Made by a program: the position numbers and the translations under genes. Source: an uncultured Lachnospiraceae bacterium (GTDB taxonomy: Bacteria; Bacillota; Clostridia; Lachnospirales; Lachnospiraceae). From it: a DNA stretch of 30,039 nt. This document shows, piece by piece, positions 22,628 through 30,039 of this stretch. The notes beneath the pieces were generated by a model. The model was given only the letters and a program-made list of their open reading frames with translations. It ran no database searches and was not told where the DNA came from. Position 1 is the stretch's first letter. Every line of letters starts with the position of its first letter. The stretch is taken from the NCBI GenBank assembly GCA_910585215.1, contig CAJUDQ010000040.1:1-30039 (forward strand). Direction: 5' to 3'.

Positions 22628-24415
22628 TTATACGGTTACAATTGGATAAATATTTCCTTCTTTGTCAAATTCCAGCGGCGCAAGACACACCTCTCTGTGC
22701 CAGCCCTTCCCTTCCGAATATTTTTCCAGTGGGGTTCCAAAACGATGATAAGCAATATAATATTTATCTTCTGACAGTTTCAAAATACTGTGATGGCCAG
22801 TTCCCAATATATCCCGTTTTACATCCTTCTGCAAAAGAACTCCTTTAAATTCCACAGGTCCGTACAGGGATTTTGAAACTCCATAATTTACATGGTAGTT
22901 CTCGCTTCCTGTATCGTCACAGGACCATGTAAAATAATAGATATCCTCTTTCTTTGTAACAATTACAGATTCACGAAAATCTGTCAAACCTTCCAGATTT
23001 TTCAGGGTATCACATTCTATATGAAGCATATCTTCGGACAGTTTGGCAACAGCTGCCTCACCATTTCCAAAAAACAGATATGCCGTATCTCCTTCCATAT
23101 AGACAGACGGGTCTATGGTCTGGCCCATTTTAATATTGTATTCCCGCATCATATCCATTGTCACCATAGGCTCAGGCATGGCCTCGAATGGTCCTGTCGG
23201 AGAGTCTCCGACTGCCGCCCCGATACAGGATATTCCCTGTTCATTTTTTGCACAGAAATAATAATAATATTTTTCTCCCTTGTTTGCTATGCATGGCGCC
23301 CATGCGCTTCCCACGGCCCATGGCACCTGCTCTGTGGCCACATCAAGAATCGCTGTTCCCTTGTTAAAATCCTTTGTATCCTGTGAGGAAAATACAGAAA
23401 ACTCATGGCCGGACCAGCCTTCATAACCGTCTGTTGTAGGATAAATATAATAAGTACCATTTTCATAATACAAGTCAGGGTCTGCAAACAATCCTTGAAC
23501 CACTGGATTTTCTCTGTCAAAATAATCACACAGCTTGTCATATTCCTTGTCTGTAATTTCAAGAACTCCTCCGTGGCGTTTTTTCACCTTTCCCATATTG
23601 TACTGCTCTGGTGATAAAATCTCAAATTCACCGGAAGATAAGTTCTGTGTAGTCATTGGAAGATAACCCTTTCCAGCAGCAAACTGGTCTGCGATAAGAC
23701 ACCATGTCTTTTTGTCTGGCAGCAGATATCCCTCTGGTCCCTCTACTCCTTCAAGCTGTTCAAGAACCTGTGAATCTATCTTTACAAATTCTCCCCTCAG
23801 AGAATCAGCACTTTCAAGAATCAGCCGTTTGGTCGTTTCATCTTTGGAAATGCGATAGTAATGCCCACAATCTTCGAGAATCGTGGTGTCTATTACATGA
23901 TTTTCACGCTCCATATACAAAAAGGTTTCAGAAAATTCATAAAAATCCTTTGTATAAGCAGCATAAATTCTCTGTTTTCTCTTCTGCTCGCCTTCTGCCT
24001 GCACATTAGAAGCAAAAAAAACAAAAAATTCCTGTCGTTCTCTGTCAAACACTGCCTCCGGCGCCCAGACACATCCTGCCTCCGGTATTCCTACTGTACA
24101 GGCTCGCTCTTTGCTCCAGTGTACCAAATCTTCACTTTCCCAGACAATCAAATCCCTGCTTCCTTCTTCCTGAGCTGCTCCCCATCCGTTTCCGGATGCA
24201 ATTCTTAAATCAGTCGCAATCAGATAAAATTTTTTATCCAGCGGACTTCTGACCAAAAACGGGTCTCTGACACCACAGGTTCCGGTTTCAGAATATAAAA
24301 CCGGCCTTCCCGCATTTAAATCATGCCAGTGCAGCCCGTCTTTGCTGACGGAAAAATAAATTTGTTCTCCGTTTTCCTGTTCACCAATAAAATGAACAAA
24401 TAAATATCCTGCCAT
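22628..24415 (-). CDS. Tandem GH43-type glycoside hydrolase
   Basis: A 595-residue cytoplasmic protein made of two five-bladed beta-propeller domains of the GH43 type. Domain 1 (about 1-290) has VRDPF (D51), WAPE (117-120) and VEGPEGY. Domain 2 (about 300-595) has LFADPDLYYENGTYYIYPT (base D312), SAWAPC, TIDPS (likely pKa-modulating Asp), DFRESVIV (likely acid Glu) and GTGHHSI. Domain 2 thus keeps a full GH43 set; domain 1 looks similar to GH43-like arabinosidase domains. Expected substrates are arabino- or xylo-oligosaccharides taken up by the cell, since no signal peptide is seen. It has its own promoter (24501-24530). Confidence 0.88.
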   Translation of the reverse strand: MAGYLFVHFIGEQENGEQIYFSVSKDGLHWHDLNAGRPVLYSETGTCGVRDPFLVRSPLDKKFYLIATDLRIASGNGWGAAQEEGSRDLIVWESEDLVHWSKERACTVGIPEAGCVWAPEAVFDRERQEFFVFFASNVQAEGEQKRKQRIYAAYTKDFYEFSETFLYMERENHVIDTTILEDCGHYYRISKDETTKRLILESADSLRGEFVKIDSQVLEQLEGVEGPEGYLLPDKKTWCLIADQFAAGKGYLPMTTQNLSSGEFEILSPEQYNMGKVKKRHGGVLEITDKEYDKLCDYFDRENPVVQGLFADPDLYYENGTYYIYPTTDGYEGWSGHEFSVFSSQDTKDFNKGTAILDVATEQVPWAVGSAWAPCIANKGEKYYYYFCAKNEQGISCIGAAVGDSPTGPFEAMPEPMVTMDMMREYNIKMGQTIDPSVYMEGDTAYLFFGNGEAAVAKLSEDMLHIECDTLKNLEGLTDFRESVIVTKKEDIYYFTWSCDDTGSENYHVNYGVSKSLYGPVEFKGVLLQKDVKRDILGTGHHSILKLSEDKYYIAYHRFGTPLEKYSEGKGWHREVCLAPLEFDKEGNIYPIVTV

Positions 24416-24500
24416 CTTCTTGCCTCTTTTCTTATTTTCTTTTTTCCTTAAAATAAATATTGTAAGATATTACATAGCTCTTTACTGTTTTATGATTCAT

Positions 24501-24530
24501 ATTATAGACATTCTATATGGAAAATGTCAA
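24501..24530 (-). promoter_or_regulatory. GH43 gene promoter
   Basis: Minus-strand perfect TTGACA (24530..24525), 18-base spacer, perfect TATAAT (24506..24501), about 85 bases before the ATG. The 303-base gap 24416-24718 holds this promoter and the terminator at 24677-24719. I see no gene in it. Confidence 0.7.
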
Positions 24531-24676
24531 TGTTATTTTACTACTTTATATCTTAATTTCCCAGACTTTTTGATTGCTGCGAAAATAGAAATTTACTACT
24601 TTCATTATAGGCAACAGATATATTCCCTATTTTATAACTTCACTGCACTTACAGCATACATCCATGCGACACAGTT

Positions 24677-24719
24677 AAAAAAACTGCCACTGTACAACCT
24701 TATATCATACAGCGGCAGT
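24677..24719 (-). terminator. Intrinsic terminator at the ATPase remnant
   Basis: Arms 24683-24694 and 24708-24719 form a 12-bp stem with one mismatch (ACTGCCxCTGTA), followed on the minus strand by TTTTTTT. The remnant's TGA stop touches the stem. Confidence 0.85.
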
Positions 24720-25047
24720 CATCCAAAATCTCTTTTTTTCGATGCCTTTAAAATCCGCATAATCTCTGACCATCCGCCAGTACTCATGGCATTTTCAAAT
24801 TCCCCCATAATTTCTTTATTTGGAATAAACGCTTCTTTTGTTTCAGAATGATATCCAAGATAGCCAATATGGACTAACAATGTAAGAACATCGTCTTTTG
24901 TCCCGAAATTACGCACATCATTTTGGAAACTTAATATATTTATTTTGACAGATTCACCTGCAAGCATTTGAATAATATCCAGACGAAGCCCGTCAAAATC
25001 CATATATATTTTTTTTAACTCTTCAACTACCTCTTGTTCTAAATATT
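24719..25047 (-). pseudogene. Remnant of an AAA-ATPase-like / DUF1703 gene
   Basis: About 108 residues (GLRLDIIQMLAGESVKI, FQNDVRNF-TKDDVLTLLVHIGYLGY, AFIPNKEIMGEF) match the region that follows the ATPase core in AAA-ATPase-like proteins with a C-terminal nuclease-like DUF1703 domain. These proteins are usually over 500 residues, so the ATPase domain and the nuclease-like end are both gone. The frame runs straight on from TnpB-like sequence at its N-terminal side, with no start codon of its own, and stops within a few codons of where the parent protein would continue. It is a chimeric scar, not a working gene. Confidence 0.7.
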
Positions 25048-25238
25048 TTGTTACGTTTCTCTGGTTTGAAATATGTTTATGAATTTTTGCCACTTTTTTC
25101 TTCTGCTTTTTATAATTATTTGACTTCTCTTCCCCTTTTTTGAGCCCTTCCTGCGTGCCAGCTTCCTTTGGGCTTTTGCCAGTTTTTCATGGCTTTCGCG
25201 GTAATCTCCCTTTTTATTTTGATTTGCCACTATCTTGT
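25048..25238 (-). pseudogene. tnpB: TnpB (IS200/IS605 family) remnant with frameshift
   Basis: On the minus strand translation gives ESHEKLAKAQRKLARRKGSK, then after a frameshift near 25135, SNNYKKQKKKVAKIHKHISN. This Lys/Arg-rich block is typical of the middle of TnpB. Both ends of TnpB are absent: the upstream part is cut by the methyltransferase stop codon only a few bases away, and downstream it runs into the ATPase remnant near 25047. No TnpA, transposon ends or guide-RNA-like region can be seen. Confidence 0.72.
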
Positions 25239-25242
25239 AATA

Positions 25243-25998
25243 TTATTCCTTATCCGCTATAAGAGTAAATTCCCCCGGTATTTTACTGTTTGTCCACGCA
25301 GGATGCTCGTCGAATTTCTTTAAAACAAAACCACTATTTATCACTGAATTAATAATTTCACTGATTGTATATTTCCTATAACTGCATTTAGGCATCTGTC
25401 TTCGGATATCTTCTTCAAAAAAACGTGCATGTGCCATTTCGCCTTCAAAAATATCTGTTGAAAAATAATCCATAACGGGCTGTTTCAAATCCAATATGTC
25501 TGATATTTTTGTAAATGGGTGAAAGTCACTGCATATCATTTTTCCATTCTTTTTTAACAGAGCATACATAATCCTCATAAACTCGTCAATATCATGAAAA
25601 TAATGCAACACACCGCCCTCCATAAAAATTACATCAAAATAATCCCCATATTTTTCTGTATTAATTTCCAATACATCACCTACCTCAAAATTTATATGGA
25701 CACCTGCTTCTTTTGCAACTTCAAGCGCATATTTTTTATTGTCTTTTGAAATATCAAAAATTGTAACCTCTGCCCCTAAAGCGGCCAGTGGAACAGCCTT
25801 TTTCCCACAAGAACCGCAAATATTCGCCACTCTGATATCCTTATAAGTATCAAAATAATCGGAATACCTCTTTAACATTCCAATCGGATTTTCCACAGCT
25901 TTTTTTGCTCTTTCAGAAGGCTTTCCAGACTGTGTTACCCAAAATTCATACGCATTATACTCCCACGCTTTTTTGTTTTGATTGCTGTAATCTTCCAA
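25243..25998 (-). CDS. Class I SAM-dependent methyltransferase
   Basis: A 251-residue methyltransferase. Motif I is VANICGSCGKKAVPLAALG (residues about 58-76, with a Cys in place of the first glycine), followed by the acidic end of strand 2 in EVTIFDIS, the motif II region FEVGDVLE, and FDVIFMEGGVLHYF at motif IV. The C-terminus has no DNA-binding features, so a small-molecule or protein substrate is likely. The start is TTG at 25998, with AAGGAAGGAT upstream and family-like residues from the start. It lies 45 bases after the unrecognised gene at 26044 and is probably co-transcribed with it. Confidence 0.85.
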   Translation of the reverse strand: MEDYSNQNKKAWEYNAYEFWVTQSGKPSERAKKAVENPIGMLKRYSDYFDTYKDIRVANICGSCGKKAVPLAALGAEVTIFDISKDNKKYALEVAKEAGVHINFEVGDVLEINTEKYGDYFDVIFMEGGVLHYFHDIDEFMRIMYALLKKNGKMICSDFHPFTKISDILDLKQPVMDYFSTDIFEGEMAHARFFEEDIRRQMPKCSYRKYTISEIINSVINSGFVLKKFDEHPAWTNSKIPGEFTLIADKE

Positions 25999-26043
25999 TT
26001 TCGTTTATCCTTCCTTTCATTTCCAGTCAGCCAAATTCCTCTT

Positions 26044-26805
26044 TTACTTTTCATTCAGTGAAGAAATCCATTCCGAAAGCGTACGTTGTGCCCACAAAAA
26101 AACATCTTCTCCTTCTGGAGCTGTCATATAGGCACATGAATGATAAAGGATATCTGGAATTTTTCGTTGGACCAAATGAAGTTCATTTACATATGGCCAC
26201 CACTCAGCACCATAAAGACTGTCCTCTGTTTCCTGCCAGATAGAGCACAAAGGTCCCTCCTCTGCGCCGTCATCGTCTAACAATCCTATGGTGAGAACAT
26301 ACGCCAGTTCTTTTATCCAATATTCTCTATGTTCTGCCGGAAGAGCCATTTCTGGCAGCCTTCGATGTAAATCTACACACATCTCCTTATACCCATATTT
26401 GTCATATGCATCTGCATCCACAATAGGCAGTAACATTAGAAAAGTATCATTATCCAGATTTTCCACTGCACGATACGGCAGACAGGGTAAAATCACCTTC
26501 TTGCCTTCTATTCTGTACTCTACATGATATCGATACATCAATATTGTTATTTCCTTCTCATCTGCAATAACAGTATGGCAGACAGGAGAGACCTGTTTCT
26601 CTTTCTCATTACCAAACACTTGATTTATCCACTTCATAGAATAAGGATAATATGTAACAAGGCGATTCAATAAGCCATAACATTGTGGAAATGCGGAATA
26701 CATCCAATATTCCAAAAAAGGCCAGTATGTCATAGTCATTGTGTCCGCTTTAATAAGTATATTGGTATTGTCAATATTTTGATAAAACATTTTACCAGAA
26801 TCCAT
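26044..26805 (-). CDS. Unrecognised 253-residue protein
   Basis: A soluble, acidic protein rich in Trp, Tyr and Met that I do not recognise. The N-terminal part has MTYWPFLEYWMYSAFPQCYG, the middle EYRIEGKKVILPCLPY and FLMLLPIVDADAYDKYGY, and the C-terminus LYGAEWWPYVNELH. No signal peptide, membrane segment or catalytic motif is clear. The ATG at 26805 follows AGAAAGGAT at good spacing; a frame extending to 26862 lacks this support. A good promoter with a palindrome in its spacer lies 59 bases upstream, and the methyltransferase gene follows after 45 bases, so the pair forms a likely regulated unit. Confidence 0.75.
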   Translation of the reverse strand: MDSGKMFYQNIDNTNILIKADTMTMTYWPFLEYWMYSAFPQCYGLLNRLVTYYPYSMKWINQVFGNEKEKQVSPVCHTVIADEKEITILMYRYHVEYRIEGKKVILPCLPYRAVENLDNDTFLMLLPIVDADAYDKYGYKEMCVDLHRRLPEMALPAEHREYWIKELAYVLTIGLLDDDGAEEGPLCSIWQETEDSLYGAEWWPYVNELHLVQRKIPDILYHSCAYMTAPEGEDVFLWAQRTLSEWISSLNEK

Positions 26806-26863
26806 AAATTTATCCTTTCTTTTATATAGACAATTTTGATTTATAACGTTACTTAATATCATA

Positions 26864-26893
26864 ATTATAACATAGGCGGACCTATAATCTCAA
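26864..26893 (-). promoter_or_regulatory. Promoter with palindromic spacer operator
   Basis: Minus-strand TTGAGA (26893..26888), 18-base spacer, perfect TATAAT (26869..26864). The spacer is nearly filled by ATAGG-tccg-CCTAT (26872-26885), the layout used by MerR-type regulators, though the spacer is one base shorter than their typical 19. The rest of the 362-base gap 26806-27167 holds the terminator at 27060-27120 and AT-rich DNA. Confidence 0.6.
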
Positions 26894-27059
26894 TAAAATA
26901 TTTCATACGTTTTCTTTATAGATTATGCTTGTTTATTAATTGTACATTACCCATACATTCTATGATATAGTCAATATGCTTTAAAAGTATCAGTCAAAAA
27001 TTTTTGTGTTTTTGTGTATACTCTGACTGCATTATTTTTATTTTCAAGAGTATTGATTA

Positions 27060-27120
27060 TAATATAAAAATAAGAAATAGCTGTCCGTTTCGTTTATCAT
27101 AACCAGACAACTATTTCTTA
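27060..27120 (-). terminator. Terminator of the sucrose/fructan operon
   Basis: Arms 27071-27085 and 27106-27120 pair over 15 positions with one mismatch (TAAGAAATAGxTGTC). TTTTTATATT follows on the minus strand. It lies about 50 bases after the HPr-like gene. Confidence 0.75.
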
Positions 27121-27167
27121 TAATTTTTAATTTTACCTCATCACATCTGTCTCAAACATACAGCCGG

Positions 27168-27401
27168 CTATACTATATACTCCTTCAACGCCTTCAAAAT
27201 TTCTGCCGCCCCATCTCCGTCCTCATAAATTTTAAGCACAATCGGCTTTGACAAATCCATACTGAAAATACCCATAATAGATTTTGCATCTATTGTATAT
27301 CTTCCGGAAACCAAATCCATATCTGTATCAAATTTTGACACAGCTGCCACAAAGCTTTTTACCTTATCAATATTATTTAATAATATTTCTGTTTCAGTCA
27401 T
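27168..27401 (-). CDS. HPr-like protein lacking the phosphorylatable histidine
   Basis: A 77-residue HPr-fold protein. The region around HPr Ser46 is well kept as AKSIMGIFSMDLSKP (S41 here), and the C-terminal helix AAEILKALKEYIV is typical. The His15 motif (GLHARPA in HPr) is absent; the N-terminal helix reads IDKVKSFVAAV. It therefore cannot pass phosphate in the PTS as HPr does, but might act as a regulatory form like Crh. The ATG at 27401 follows AAAGGTGAG. It lies 61 bases after the fructokinase gene, as the last gene of the fructan unit. Confidence 0.8.
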   Translation of the reverse strand: MTETEILLNNIDKVKSFVAAVSKFDTDMDLVSGRYTIDAKSIMGIFSMDLSKPIVLKIYEDGDGAAEILKALKEYIV

Positions 27402-27462
27402 TTTTTTCTCACCTTTCTTATGATTTATTTTCAACATACAGACAAAAAGTTATCAGCCTTTC

Positions 27463-28431
27463 TCACACTTTTCTTTTTTGTATAAACTGCAGCACTTCAT
27501 CTTTCTTTGGCATAACTTTCAGTGCCCCTTTTCTTGTCGTAATTATCGAAGAGGCCGCATTTGCAAATTCCAGCATGTTCTTCAGCTTCTGGGTGTCCAT
27601 TTCATACAAACCATTTTCCAGAACTGCATTTAAAACGCATGCCATAAAGGTATCTCCGGCGCCTGTCGTCTCAATCGTCTGTTCATTTAAAAACGGAGCA
27701 TGTTCTACCCGATTTCCGTTATAATACGCCCTGCTGCCCTTTTTTCCCATTGTAGCACAGATAAGCGTTGTATGAAACTCCTCCTGAATCCTTGCAACAC
27801 CCTTGTCAATATCCGATACTCCTGTAAAAAATTCAATTTCATCATCAGAAATTTTCAAAATATCACACTGACTGATTCCATATGCAATCTTCTCTTTCGC
27901 AGTATCCAAACTTTTCCACAAAGGCGGGCGCAGATTCGGGTCAAAGGAAAGAAGGGCCCCTGCTCTTTTTGCCGCTTCGATTGCCTTCTTTGTCGCCTTT
28001 TCAACCCCTGCATCTGTCATTGACAAGCTGCCAAAATGAAAAATACGGGTATTTTCCAATATTGAAACATCAATATCCCCCTCTAAAAGCATCATATCTG
28101 CTCCAGGATTCCGATAAAATGAAAAGCTGCGGTCCCCGTCTGAAGCAGTATGTACAAATGCCAGTGTTGTAGGAACTGTCTCGTCTGTAATCACATTTGC
28201 AGTATCAATTCCCTGTTTTGCCACAACAGCCCGAAGCATTTCGCCAAAAGAATCTTTTCCCACCTTTCCGATAAAGGCTGTTTTTTTCCCAAGGCATTGC
28301 AGCATTGACAAAACATTGCATGGCGCGCCTCCCGGATTCGCTTCAAACAAAGTATTTCCCTGAGCGCTTTTCCCATTTTCCGTAAAATCCACCAGCAGTT
28401 CGCCCAAAGCGACAACATCAAATTTTTGCAT
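27463..28431 (-). CDS. PfkB-family fructokinase
   Basis: A 322-residue ribokinase-family sugar kinase. Signature 1 is in the N-terminal NPGGAPCNV (32-40), and signature 2 is ETTGAGDTFMACVL with catalytic base D260. DFTENG near residue 15 and FSFYRNPGADMML near 104-115 are typical of bacterial fructokinases. It would phosphorylate fructose released by the GH32 enzyme encoded 39 bases upstream, feeding glycolysis as fructose-6-phosphate. Cytoplasmic. The gene context makes fructose the best substrate call; the family also includes kinases for other sugars. Confidence 0.88.
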   Translation of the reverse strand: MQKFDVVALGELLVDFTENGKSAQGNTLFEANPGGAPCNVLSMLQCLGKKTAFIGKVGKDSFGEMLRAVVAKQGIDTANVITDETVPTTLAFVHTASDGDRSFSFYRNPGADMMLLEGDIDVSILENTRIFHFGSLSMTDAGVEKATKKAIEAAKRAGALLSFDPNLRPPLWKSLDTAKEKIAYGISQCDILKISDDEIEFFTGVSDIDKGVARIQEEFHTTLICATMGKKGSRAYYNGNRVEHAPFLNEQTIETTGAGDTFMACVLNAVLENGLYEMDTQKLKNMLEFANAASSIITTRKGALKVMPKKDEVLQFIQKRKV

Positions 28432-28470
28432 CTAAAAACCTCCCTTTCAACATAATAAATCTAAAGCAGC

Positions 28471-29979
28471 CTAAATTTCATTTTCCTCAGCTGTCAAATC
28501 ATATTTTACCACATCCATCGTCACATTTCCATCTGCAAAAAATGAAATTTTATCTATCTTTGGGTCCGTATATAAAGTTGCCGACATTACCTGTTCTCCG
28601 TCATTTACAAAAATCTCTACGCTGAAACGGTCAAGGATTATTCTTAATTTCAACTCCCCATCAGAACTGTTTACCAGACTGCGTCTCTGATGCACAATTG
28701 CTCTCCTTGTACCGGAAAACTTTCTGTCTACTTTTAAAATAGATTCCAGAGGGCGAAAACTTATGGCTGTATGATAGATATCATTTTGTGCAAAACGAAC
28801 TGCAAACTTTTGATACAATCTCTTTGTATCACCTGCTCGAAGCGTCAGCTCCATGTCAATCCTTCTTCCACTGATTCCATCGAGACGGGTAATACCGGAA
28901 AACGTCACATTTTCATGTACTACCTTATTGCATCGCAGTTTATACAGCTCCCTCACAGGCTTTTGATACAATCTTCCATTTTTGATAGACAGTTCCCTTG
29001 GAAGGCTCATCTGTCCAAACCACAGATGTTCTTCCGGTGCACAAAGATTTGTCGCATCCCAGTTCTGCATCCATCCAATCATGATTCTGCGTCCGTCGGG
29101 CGCCAGCATTGTCTGCGGAGCATAAAAATCAATACCATAATCAACCGACTGGTTTTTTTGCTCGGTAAAATCCCCAGTTGCTTCATTATATTCCCCAATC
29201 AGGCAGAGAGTCCCGTTTCCGTTATGATACTCAAATCCCTGGGGCAGCATATCCTGCGGGCTGGTCAGAAGCACCCACTTTCCATCAAGCGGAAAAAAAT
29301 CAGGACACTCCCACATCTTTCCAAACCGATGATTATTGGATACCAGTATTTTCTGAAACTCCCAGCGAAAAGCATCTTCGCTGTGAAACAGCAAAATCCG
29401 ACCGTCTCCATCTGTCTGACAGTTTCCAACAACGCAGCAATAAGTTCCGTCTGTATTCTGCCACATCTTTGGGTCTCTGAAGTCAAATCTGCTGCTTCCC
29501 TCTGGCAGATTTTTTTCGTCAAGCACAGGATTTGCTTCATACTTTTCATAATCTACTCCATCCCCCACAGCAAGACACTGTGTCTGAATATCACGGATTA
29601 TTGTATTTGTCTGATGTTCCCTTCGCACTCCTGTATACATTAAAAGCTGTCTCCCGTCTGGAAGCGTAAGCGCGCTGCCGGAAAAGCATCCCCCGTCTCC
29701 GTCATAATCTTCATCTGGAGCGAGCGCCGTCGGAAGATATTCCCAGTGAAGCAGGTCATGGCTTACGGCATGCCCCCAGTGCATTGGACCCCATTTCGTC
29801 TCGTATGGGTTATATTGATAAAACATATGATACAATCCATTATAATATGAAAATCCATTTGGGTCATTCATCCAGCCTGTACGCGCAGATAAATGAAACG
29901 CAGGACGTTCCTCTTTCTTAATTAATTTTTCAGAAGCCTCTTCATATTTTCGCGCTTCACGCAATATTTGACTTGTCAT
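28471..29979 (-). CDS. GH32 beta-fructosidase (sucrose-6-phosphate hydrolase type)
   Basis: A 502-residue GH32 enzyme. The nucleophile motif WMNDPNG (36-42) gives D39, the RDP motif (168-170) gives D169, and WECPDFF (223-229) gives the acid/base E224. A five-bladed propeller (about 25-330) is followed by the C-terminal beta-sandwich (about 350-495) ending with SVEIFVNDGEQVMS. No signal peptide is present, so it acts on sugars inside the cell: sucrose, sucrose-6-phosphate or short fructans. It is the first gene of an operon with fructokinase and an HPr-like protein. AGGTAG precedes the ATG. A 22-base dyad just upstream may be an operator. Confidence 0.93.
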   Translation of the reverse strand: MTSQILREARKYEEASEKLIKKEERPAFHLSARTGWMNDPNGFSYYNGLYHMFYQYNPYETKWGPMHWGHAVSHDLLHWEYLPTALAPDEDYDGDGGCFSGSALTLPDGRQLLMYTGVRREHQTNTIIRDIQTQCLAVGDGVDYEKYEANPVLDEKNLPEGSSRFDFRDPKMWQNTDGTYCCVVGNCQTDGDGRILLFHSEDAFRWEFQKILVSNNHRFGKMWECPDFFPLDGKWVLLTSPQDMLPQGFEYHNGNGTLCLIGEYNEATGDFTEQKNQSVDYGIDFYAPQTMLAPDGRRIMIGWMQNWDATNLCAPEEHLWFGQMSLPRELSIKNGRLYQKPVRELYKLRCNKVVHENVTFSGITRLDGISGRRIDMELTLRAGDTKRLYQKFAVRFAQNDIYHTAISFRPLESILKVDRKFSGTRRAIVHQRRSLVNSSDGELKLRIILDRFSVEIFVNDGEQVMSATLYTDPKIDKISFFADGNVTMDVVKYDLTAEENEI

Positions 29980-29997
29980 TTCTACCTGCTACTCAAA

Positions 29998-30019
29998 ATA
30001 TGGACAAATATACCCATAT
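29998..30019 (-). promoter_or_regulatory. Candidate operator upstream of the GH32 gene
   Basis: ATATGG (29998-30003) and CCATAT (30014-30019) form an inverted repeat with a 10-base spacer, weakly extended by ACTC/GAG further out. It lies about 20-40 bases before the GH32 start. The window ends before a full promoter can be judged. Confidence 0.35.
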
Positions 30020-30039
30020 CGAGATTTTGAAAGTTTTCA

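Noticed and set aside
22892..23386. 164-codon plus-strand frame inside the GH43 gene
   Set aside because: The GH43 catalytic motifs lie on the other strand over the same bases.
28771..29643. 290-codon frame opposite the GH32 gene
   Set aside because: The minus-strand GH32 motifs are complete, while the plus-strand frame has shadow-type composition and no ribosome binding site.

Overview
The window is AT-rich, with strong TTGACA/TATAAT promoters, AGGAGG-type ribosome binding sites and U-tailed hairpin terminators. With the gene content (azlCD, GH32 and fructokinase, YjfB, an HPr-like protein, Ter genes) this points to a low-GC Gram-positive anaerobe, most likely a gut Clostridia/Lachnospiraceae species. 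That placement is inferred from gene content and style; no rRNA or tRNA gene is visible. Most genes lie on the minus strand. Only the fluoride-riboswitch antiporter and the HpcH-like lyase are on the plus strand.

Layout. 1-1.2 kb: azlCD branched-chain amino acid exporter, and a strong promoter pointing off the left edge. 1.2-2.1 kb: HAD phosphatase of the kind found with Ter genes. 2.4-3.9 kb: two paralogous lipoproteins behind a truncated papain-like cysteine peptidase. 4.1-12.2 kb: the core Ter operon, in transcription order YceG-like protein, TelA, three TerD paralogues and a Ca2+-type P-ATPase, ending in a good terminator. 12.4-13.4 kb: rhomboid protease and a PC4/YdbC ssDNA-binding protein. 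13.6-15.0 kb: a fluoride riboswitch with a visible terminator switch, controlling a cation/proton antiporter. 15.0-17.3 kb: a DUF445 membrane protein and a trypsin-like protease whose N-terminal part resembles the YceG-like protein. 17.6-22.2 kb: cupin, HpcH/HpaI-like lyase, an uncharacterised 148-residue protein, and the two Ter phosphoribosyltransferases (StiP/PELOTA and PRTase/TRSP). 22.3-24.4 kb: YjfB-like protein and a tandem GH43 protein. 24.7-26.8 kb: a scar with TnpB and AAA-ATPase-like remnants, a methyltransferase and an unrecognised protein. 27.1-30.0 kb: GH32, fructokinase and an HPr-like protein, a sucrose/fructan unit.

How it fits together. The Ter genes match the stress-response system defined by comparative genomics: TerD proteins are Ca2+-binding, TelA and YceG-like proteins accompany them, and a linked module (two PRTases, HpcH-like lyase, HAD phosphatase) is predicted to make a nucleoside-like metabolite. 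Here the Ca2+ pump is the last gene of the TerD operon, two proteases and a ssDNA-binding protein are interleaved, and no ATP-grasp gene is present in the window. The most notable points are the YceG-like/trypsin fusion, the fluoride riboswitch in the middle of the Ter locus, and the TnpB/ATPase scar.
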